Assembly: GCA_934486735.1 (NCBI GenBank)
Contig: CAKSQL010000041.1
Span: 1-17,900, forward strand
Direction: 5' to 3'
DNA: 17,900 bases
Source of the DNA: an uncultured Clostridia bacterium
Lineage (GTDB): Bacteria; Bacillota; Clostridia; UBA1381
The translations under genes and the position numbers were made by a program. Of this stretch, positions 13,726 through 17,900 are shown piece after piece. Under the pieces are notes generated by a model. That model was not told where the DNA came from, searched no databases, and saw only the letters and a program-made list of their open reading frames with translations. Every line of letters begins with the position of its first letter. Position 1 is the first letter of the stretch.

Positions 13726-14742
13726 TTGAACGGAGATACATTTTACGAGACATTTTACAAGGTATATGGGGAAAGCGATGACCGGCTGCATGTTTTTAAG
13801 CTTGCGCACAGTATGCTTGCGCTCGGAGAGGCAGCGGCAAGCGAGGGGCGGCGGGTTATCGGACTCGGCATAACGCCGGATACTTTTATAGGTATACGGC
13901 TCTGTTCGGACGGCAGTTTTTATCTTCGGGAGACCGACAGCGAGATTATGTACGACTGTGAAAAAAACAAGCTTTTTGCATATCGTGAGAATGATTGGGC
14001 GAAAAATCTTTTTCATATTTTGGGCAGACTGTGCGGCAGTATCAACATAAGCGGAGCGCAGGTGTTGTTTCACAAGGAATGCGGAGCGGATTTTGCAAAC
14101 TATGCCGCGGCGGTCTGCTACGGGTTTTCGAAGATATTTTGCTCCGATATAACGGCAGCGGAAATTTTGAGCATGATTCTGCCCGGAAATGCCGATTTTG
14201 CCGAAAATGCAAGACAGCTTTTGAGTCTTGATTCTCAAAAGGGCAGATTTTCGCTTATCGAGAACCGAGTCCCGGTCTATATTTTTCCGGGGATGGATGA
14301 TTATATGACGGTTTTGGCTCTTACCGGAGAAAAGGCGTTTGCAGATCCGATAAAGCGTGCGGAGCAAAGCGGTATGACCGATGAAATCAAGGCTTTCGAG
14401 GAGGAGGAAAACAGGCGCGTGACGGTCGGAGCGGCGCTTTTGAAAAAGGGCGATACGGAGGGTTTCGGCAGAATCGTAAAAAAATCGGCGGAGGAGTATT
14501 TGGAGCTTGCTCAAAAACATTCGGAAAAGGTGAAAATGCTATTCAAATGTGCCGCTGCACTGTCAGATATATGCGGAATCTACGAAAACCGAGGAATATT
14601 TTCGTTTGTGCATAAGGATGTTGTCGATGAGTTCGTGGACACATTGGGTGCGGAGTACGAAAAAAAAGCCGGCACAAAGCCGGAATTTTATATATGTGCG
14701 CCGTCGGCAAGCGAGACGGTCAGACAGGAAAAAGAATCATAA
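13726..14742 (+). CDS. galactokinase-like (GHMP-fold) protein with degenerate active site
   Basis: Function unknown. Read against galactokinase from memory, the order matches end to end. The early YKVYGESDDRLHVF lines up with the segment before the substrate loop. FKLAHSMLALGEAAASEGRRV (24-44) stands where galactokinases have an APGR..GEHTDY-type sugar motif. ECGADFANYAAAV (118-130) stands at the ATP-binding GSGLSSSAA motif, and AEN (159-161) is kept. The C-terminal half is clearer: ENRRVTVGAALLKKGD (228 onward) with FGRIVKKS, YENRGIFSF (286-294) instead of GGGFGG, and PEFYICAPS (319-327). The phosphate-binding, sugar-binding and catalytic motifs are lost, so a working sugar kinase is unlikely. 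Start is TTG 13726, just after an in-frame stop, with GGGGAGGA and GGTGAG upstream. It has no signal peptide or membrane segment. No galactose genes are nearby. Confidence 0.72.
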   Translation: MNGDTFYETFYKVYGESDDRLHVFKLAHSMLALGEAAASEGRRVIGLGITPDTFIGIRLCSDGSFYLRETDSEIMYDCEKNKLFAYRENDWAKNLFHILGRLCGSINISGAQVLFHKECGADFANYAAAVCYGFSKIFCSDITAAEILSMILPGNADFAENARQLLSLDSQKGRFSLIENRVPVYIFPGMDDYMTVLALTGEKAFADPIKRAEQSGMTDEIKAFEEEENRRVTVGAALLKKGDTEGFGRIVKKSAEEYLELAQKHSEKVKMLFKCAAALSDICGIYENRGIFSFVHKDVVDEFVDTLGAEYEKKAGTKPEFYICAPSASETVRQEKES

Positions 14743-14754
14743 GTTCAATATGAA

Positions 14755-14781
14755 CGGCTTTGCTTTCCCCGGGCAAAGCCG
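14755..14781 (+). terminator. hairpin after the galactokinase-like gene
   Basis: CGGCTTTGC (14755-14763) and GCAAAGCCG (14773-14781) form a 9-bp stem, with the T-rich CAATTTGTTTATT following on the plus strand. It starts 13 bases after the stop codon and fits a moderate intrinsic terminator. Confidence 0.65.
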
Positions 14782-14842
14782 CAATTTGTTTATTAAAAAA
14801 CAGATGTTTCAACTTCTCATATTAATGCGGCTCGTTCTTTTG

Positions 14843-15559
14843 TTAAATATACCAGCCGCCGTTCACGCCTATAACCTGACCGGTTATGTATGACGCGGCA
14901 TCCGAGGAAAGAAATTCGATTGCGTGTGCCGCCTCCTCGACAGTTCCCTCTCTGCCGAGGGGTATATCCTCTGCAATGGCGGCTCTTTCCTCATCGGAAT
15001 AGCATTTGTTCATGTCTGTGTCTATGCAGCCGGGGCAAACGCAGTTCACGCGGATGCCGGATGGGGCAAGCTCTTTTGCAAGAGCCTTTGTCATTCCTAT
15101 TAAGGCTGCTTTGGATGCAGAGTAGCAGACCTCCGCGGCGGCGCCTGTCTCACCCCAAATCGAAGATATATTCACAATGCTGCCGCTTTGCCTCGAAAGC
15201 ATGTCGGGCAGAAATGCTTTTGTTACCAAAAATGCGCCCTTGGTATTTATTGCAAACATCTCGTCCCACTCACTTTCGGTTATGTCGACAAAAAGCCCGG
15301 ACGAGGACACACCGGCGTTATTTACTATCGCATCGACATGTATTCCCTGACCCTTTAGTGACGAGTACATATTTAAAACCTCGTCCGATTTGGATATATC
15401 CGCTTGAAAAACGGTCGCTCTGAGTTCCTTTGCGAGCGCGAGCGCTTTTTCCTTGTTTTTATTGTAATTTATCACGACATGCCAGCCTTTTTTTGAAAAT
15501 TCCTTTGCGGCGGCTGCGCCGATACCGCGCGATGCGCCGGTGATCAATACGGTTTTCAT
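14843..15559 (-). CDS. short-chain dehydrogenase/reductase, FabG-like
   Basis: NAD(P)H-dependent oxidoreductase of the classical SDR family, closest in feel to 3-oxoacyl-ACP reductase. Cofactor motif TGASRGIG (7-14), NNAG (80-83) and the catalytic tetrad N105, S133, Y146 and K150 (YSASK) are all present, as is the PGCIDTDM loop. The 238-residue length is normal. I chose ATG 15559 because GGAGGG lies 10 bases upstream and the Rossmann motif follows at once; an in-frame upstream ATG at 15598 would add 13 residues. The gene is divergent from the arsR-type regulator, whose -35 box lies 33 bases upstream. No other fatty-acid genes are near, so the substrate could be a different keto or hydroxy compound. 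I saw no clear promoter on its own strand. Confidence 0.9.
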   Translation of the reverse strand: MKTVLITGASRGIGAAAAKEFSKKGWHVVINYNKNKEKALALAKELRATVFQADISKSDEVLNMYSSLKGQGIHVDAIVNNAGVSSSGLFVDITESEWDEMFAINTKGAFLVTKAFLPDMLSRQSGSIVNISSIWGETGAAAEVCYSASKAALIGMTKALAKELAPSGIRVNCVCPGCIDTDMNKCYSDEERAAIAEDIPLGREGTVEEAAHAIEFLSSDAASYITGQVIGVNGGWYI

Positions 15560-15591
15560 ACAAATTCTTCCCTCCAAAGCTAAAATAAAAT

Positions 15592-15620
15592 TTGACAAAA
15601 AAATTTTTTGGGTGTATAAT
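15592..15620 (+). promoter_or_regulatory. consensus promoter of the arsR-type gene
   Basis: TTGACA (15592-15597) and TATAAT (15615-15620) are both perfect, with 17 bases between them. Transcription should start near 15627, giving a leader of about 60 bases. I could not identify a clean inverted-repeat operator. Confidence 0.88.
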
Positions 15621-15647
15621 AGTAGTAAAAGCAGAGTGCTTTTTTGA

Positions 15648-15680
15648 AATTTGTGCCGCCGAGCGCGGCGGAATGGAGAT
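15648..15680 (+). promoter_or_regulatory. GC-rich hairpin element in the arsR leader
   Basis: CCGCCG (15656-15661) and CGGCGG (15666-15671) pair around AGCG. The following GGAG (15675-15678) is the ribosome binding site, 9 bases before the ATG. The element matches the murD-leader element at 386-419 in both arms and in both flanks (AATTT before, GGAGAT after). Confidence 0.6.
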
Positions 15681-15687
15681 TATATAG

Positions 15688-16038
15688 ATGTCAGAACAAA
15701 ATTGTGAGCATTGCAAATATAATCGAGGTATACTTGACAGACTTAAAAACGAAATGCCGACCGACGAAATGATTGCCGAGCTGTCCGATGTGTTTAAAGT
15801 ATTCGGAGACGGCACGCGCATACGGATTTTGTGGGTGCTGTTCGATAAAGAGGTATGCGTATATGATATTGCCGAGGCGGTCGGAATGACGCAGTCAGCT
15901 GTCAGCCATCAGCTCAGAGTCCTGAAACAGGCACGTCTTGTCAAGGCGCGCCGCATGGGTAAAAACACGTTCTATTCACTTGATGACGAACACGTTAAGC
16001 GCATTATAGAGCAGGTCATGATTCACATAAGCGAATAG
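15688..16038 (+). CDS. ArsR/SmtB family metal-sensing repressor (zinc-type site)
   Basis: Winged-helix DNA-binding repressor released from DNA by metal. Helix-turn-helix segment DIAEAVGMTQSAVSHQLRVL (60-79) and KVFGDGTRIRIL (37-48) are family signatures. The last helix carries D100, H102, H113 and E116 in the spacing D-x-H-x10-H-x-x-E, the same ligand set as the alpha-5 zinc site of SmtB, so zinc (or cobalt) sensing is likely. A second cluster, C6, H8 and C9 at the N-terminus with C57 in EVCVYDIA, resembles the alpha-3N site, although one of the two cysteines of the usual CVC is Y59. Length is 116 residues, ending exactly on the last ligand. It is divergent from the FabG-like gene and overlaps dusB at its 3' end. 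No metal transporter is in view, so its target may be the divergent gene, itself or a distant locus. Confidence 0.9.
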   Translation: MSEQNCEHCKYNRGILDRLKNEMPTDEMIAELSDVFKVFGDGTRIRILWVLFDKEVCVYDIAEAVGMTQSAVSHQLRVLKQARLVKARRMGKNTFYSLDDEHVKRIIEQVMIHISE

Positions 16039-16988
16039 AGTGCGTTTTCGAGAATTGCTTTTATTTCCTCAAGAGATGACGCGGCGAAAATCTTGGATTT
16101 TAAGGCGCTGCCGCCCGGCATGCCCTTTATATACCACGCCATGTGCTTGCGTGCTTCCTTGATTCCGCGGCTTTCGCCCTTATATTCGCAAAGCAGCGAT
16201 GCATGCTTTACGGCGCAGGCTATTCTTTCATCCCATGTCGGAAAATAGCTCACCTTTCCGTCATTTAAAAGCTCATTTATCTGGCGGAACAAAAACGGAT
16301 TGCCCTGTGCACCGCGTGCGACCATAACTCCGTCGCAGCCGGTTTGAGCGAACATTCTTTGAGCATCCCCGGCGGTGAATATGTCGCCGTTTCCTATGAC
16401 AGGTATCGAAAGCCTGTTTTTTATTTCCCTTATTATATCCCAATCGGCATTGCCGCTGTAGAACTGCATTCTTGTCCGACCGTGAACGGTGACGGCGGCA
16501 GCACCCGATTCCTGCGCAATTTCTGCAAATTCAAGTGCATTTATATGCTCGTCATCCCATCCTTTTCGGAATTTTACAGTAACGGGAATATTAACGGCTT
16601 TTGCAACAGATTCGATTATTTTTCCGGCAAGAGGCGGATTTTTCATAAGCGCACAGCCGTCGCCGTTGTTGACTATCTTCGGCGCGGGACATCCCATATT
16701 GATGTCGAGCAACACTGCGCCCGCATCCTCGGCATATTTTGCAATTTCGCCCATAACCGACGGGTCGCTGCCGAAAATCTGCACTGCGGCAGGCTGCTCG
16801 CCGGGGTAAATGCTCATGAGCGACGCGGTCTTTTTGTCCTTATAAAAAATTCCCTTGGAACTTATCATCTCGGTATATATAAGTCCGCAGCCGTATCCGC
16901 GGCATATTTCGCGAAATGCGCGGTCGGTTATTCCTGCCATCGGGGCAAGAAATATATTGCTTTTCAGGTCAAGATTTTTTATTTTCAA
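16023..16988 (-). CDS. dusB: tRNA-dihydrouridine synthase (DusB type)
   Basis: FMN- and NADPH-dependent enzyme that reduces specific uridines to dihydrouridine in tRNA. TIM-barrel motifs in order: LAPMAGITD (14-22), YTEM, INMGCPAPK with the catalytic cysteine C100, VTVKFRKGW, VTVHGRTRMQFYSG, IPVIGNGDI and VARGAQGNPF. The C-terminal helical RNA-binding domain ends with KSKIFAASSLEEIK. The 321-residue length fits the DusB group of Firmicutes. The start is TTG at 16988, preceded by GAGG; no better start was seen. Its final 16 bases overlap the end of the arsR-type gene on the other strand, with no terminator between the two. Confidence 0.94.
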   Translation of the reverse strand: MKIKNLDLKSNIFLAPMAGITDRAFREICRGYGCGLIYTEMISSKGIFYKDKKTASLMSIYPGEQPAAVQIFGSDPSVMGEIAKYAEDAGAVLLDINMGCPAPKIVNNGDGCALMKNPPLAGKIIESVAKAVNIPVTVKFRKGWDDEHINALEFAEIAQESGAAAVTVHGRTRMQFYSGNADWDIIREIKNRLSIPVIGNGDIFTAGDAQRMFAQTGCDGVMVARGAQGNPFLFRQINELLNDGKVSYFPTWDERIACAVKHASLLCEYKGESRGIKEARKHMAWYIKGMPGGSALKSKIFAASSLEEIKAILENALYSLM

Positions 16989-17012
16989 CTGTAGTAACCT
17001 CGTTATTAATTA

Positions 17013-17055
17013 AAAGGGGATGTAAAAAAGTCTGAAACTTTTTGCTATCCCCTTT
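17013..17055 (-). terminator. hairpin terminator between the nucleotidyltransferase and dusB
   Basis: AAAGGGGAT (17013-17021) pairs with ATCCCCTTT (17047-17055), and AAAAAGT (17025-17031) pairs with ACTTTTT (17037-17043) inside it. On the minus strand the right arm ends in CCCCTTTTAATT, so it can end transcripts from the nucleotidyltransferase. It shares GGGG(C/A)TGTAAAAAA with the element at 9092-9202. Confidence 0.7.
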
Positions 17056-17084
17056 AGGTTTTATTCACGCTGTTTTGTGCCTTT

Positions 17085-17816
17085 TTATTCAAATAATTTC
17101 TGCGCCTCATAATATGATTTCGGCGTTCCGATATCTATTGTCATTACATCGAAAGTATAGGCGTAGACCGCCGTTTTTGTAATAAGCCATGGGATAAAGT
17201 GCCCCGGAGCGTCCGGGTTGTTTCCCTCCTCCAGATATCTGTCGATCAGAGGAAGAGTCTCTTTGCGATAGATATAAAACGGGGGCGCACCGTAGTGAGA
17301 CTTCGGCTCTTTGGGCTTTTCGACAAATCCGACAACTTGATTATCGTTTCCAAGTTCCACAACACCCATCGATTGCAGCGTTGTCAGATCTTCTATATAA
17401 TGCGCGGAAATCACATCCGCATCCTTATCGCGATATAAGTCCATCATATCGGTCAGCTCAAAATCAAATATATTGTCGCTTGCCAATACAAAAATCTCAT
17501 CATCGATTTTTTCGTGGTCTATAACATATTTCATGTCTCCGATTGCGCCGAGACGGTTATCGTTGTTGGTTGTCCCGTCATCGAGAATTACAGCCTTTTT
17601 TGAGCCTTTGTAATTTTTTGCCCATTCCTCAAACTGATCGGCAAAGCGATGGTTTGTAACTATATAAATGTTGTTTATGTCGTCTATTTTTTCTATTTTT
17701 TCAACAACCCAATCAAGAATTGTTTTGCTGCCCATTGTAAGCAGCGCTTTGGGCTTGTTTTCGGTAAGCGGATAGAGTCTTGTTGCATATCCTGCCGCAA
17801 GTAAAATACATTCCAT
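17085..17816 (-). CDS. sugar-1-phosphate nucleotidyltransferase family protein
   Basis: Predicted to couple a nucleoside triphosphate to a sugar 1-phosphate, making an activated sugar. The N-terminal nucleotide-binding motif is LAAGYATRLYPLTENKPKAL (5-24), a common variant of GxGTRLxP. Further family features are ASDNIFDF, with its likely metal-binding aspartate, VGFVEKPKEP (a typical sugar-binding segment) and DIGTPKSYYEA near the C-terminus. The 243-residue length covers only the catalytic domain, with no added left-handed beta-helix, so it resembles short RfbA-like enzymes. The nucleotide and sugar cannot be named from sequence. AGGAG lies 9 bases before the ATG. A hairpin terminator follows, and no partner genes are visible on the left; the rest of its context lies beyond the window. 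Confidence 0.88.
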   Translation of the reverse strand: MECILLAAGYATRLYPLTENKPKALLTMGSKTILDWVVEKIEKIDDINNIYIVTNHRFADQFEEWAKNYKGSKKAVILDDGTTNNDNRLGAIGDMKYVIDHEKIDDEIFVLASDNIFDFELTDMMDLYRDKDADVISAHYIEDLTTLQSMGVVELGNDNQVVGFVEKPKEPKSHYGAPPFYIYRKETLPLIDRYLEEGNNPDAPGHFIPWLITKTAVYAYTFDVMTIDIGTPKSYYEAQKLFE

Positions 17817-17853
17817 TTAATTTATCTCCTACTATAATAGATTTATGGGTAAA

Positions 17854-17876
17854 ATACATGGCAACCGGTCATGTAT
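17854..17876. promoter_or_regulatory. inverted repeat upstream of the nucleotidyltransferase
   Basis: ATACATG (17854-17860) and CATGTAT (17870-17876) are exact inverted copies around nine bases, 38 bases before the start codon. A weak -10-like TATTAT lies nearer the gene. It could be an operator or a leader hairpin. Confidence 0.4.
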
Positions 17877-17900
17877 ATATCCATCTTATTGCTAAAACTG

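Noticed and set aside
13600..14520. Long open frame on the minus strand opposite the galactokinase-like gene
   Set aside because: It would cover the glnA promoter side, has no initiation signal and no domain features; the plus-strand protein has clear family features.
15560..15598. Earlier ATG for the FabG-like reductase
   Set aside because: GGAGGG sits correctly for ATG 15559, and family members begin at the Rossmann motif; the extension would also overlap the arsR -35 box.

Overview
The window looks like chromosomal DNA from a low-to-moderate-GC Firmicute, most likely a member of the Clostridia (Oscillospiraceae or Ruminococcaceae-like). The reasons are AGGAGG-type ribosome binding sites, TTGACA/TATAAT promoters, the dprA-topA-trmFO order typical of Firmicutes, a GSI-alpha-type glutamine synthetase followed by an ANTAR-domain gene, and TrmFO rather than TrmA. 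I see no rRNA, tRNA, CRISPR array, transposase, phage or plasmid gene. Most of the window is housekeeping DNA with several odd details.

Layout. (1) 1-358 is a tandem array of a ~120-bp unit with self-complementary segments. (2) 451-5688, plus strand, is a tight operon: murD, three consecutive M42 aminopeptidase paralogues and a SpoU/TrmH-type rRNA methyltransferase, with overlaps or gaps of 22 bases or less. (3) 5705-10533, plus strand: dprA with its own promoter, topA, a 111-bp imperfect palindrome with 18-bp perfect ends, then trmFO. (4) 10663-10710 is a bidirectional terminator between trmFO and an opposing operon. (5) 10777-13603, minus strand: glnA, an ANTAR regulator with a degenerate receiver domain, and dapF, read from a clear promoter upstream of glnA. 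(6) 13726-14742, plus strand: a protein I read as a galactokinase-fold homologue that has lost the sugar- and ATP-binding motifs. (7) 14843-16038: a FabG-like reductase (minus) divergent from an SmtB/CzrA-type zinc sensor (plus) that has a consensus promoter and a hairpin leader. (8) 16023-17816, minus strand: dusB, whose 3' end overlaps that of the zinc sensor, and a sugar-phosphate nucleotidyltransferase, separated by a hairpin.

How the genes fit together. murD and dapF serve peptidoglycan (dapF also lysine). glnA and the ANTAR gene form a nitrogen-assimilation unit. dprA, topA, trmFO, dusB and the rRNA methyltransferase serve DNA uptake or topology and RNA modification. The three M42 peptidases would finish peptide breakdown in the cytoplasm.

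The best leads for something undescribed are the degenerate galactokinase-like protein, the triple M42 cassette as a possible mixed-subunit peptidase, the glnA/ANTAR pair with its unusual glutamine synthetase feedback residues, the ~120-bp structured tandem repeat, and a small hairpin element shared by the murD and arsR leaders.
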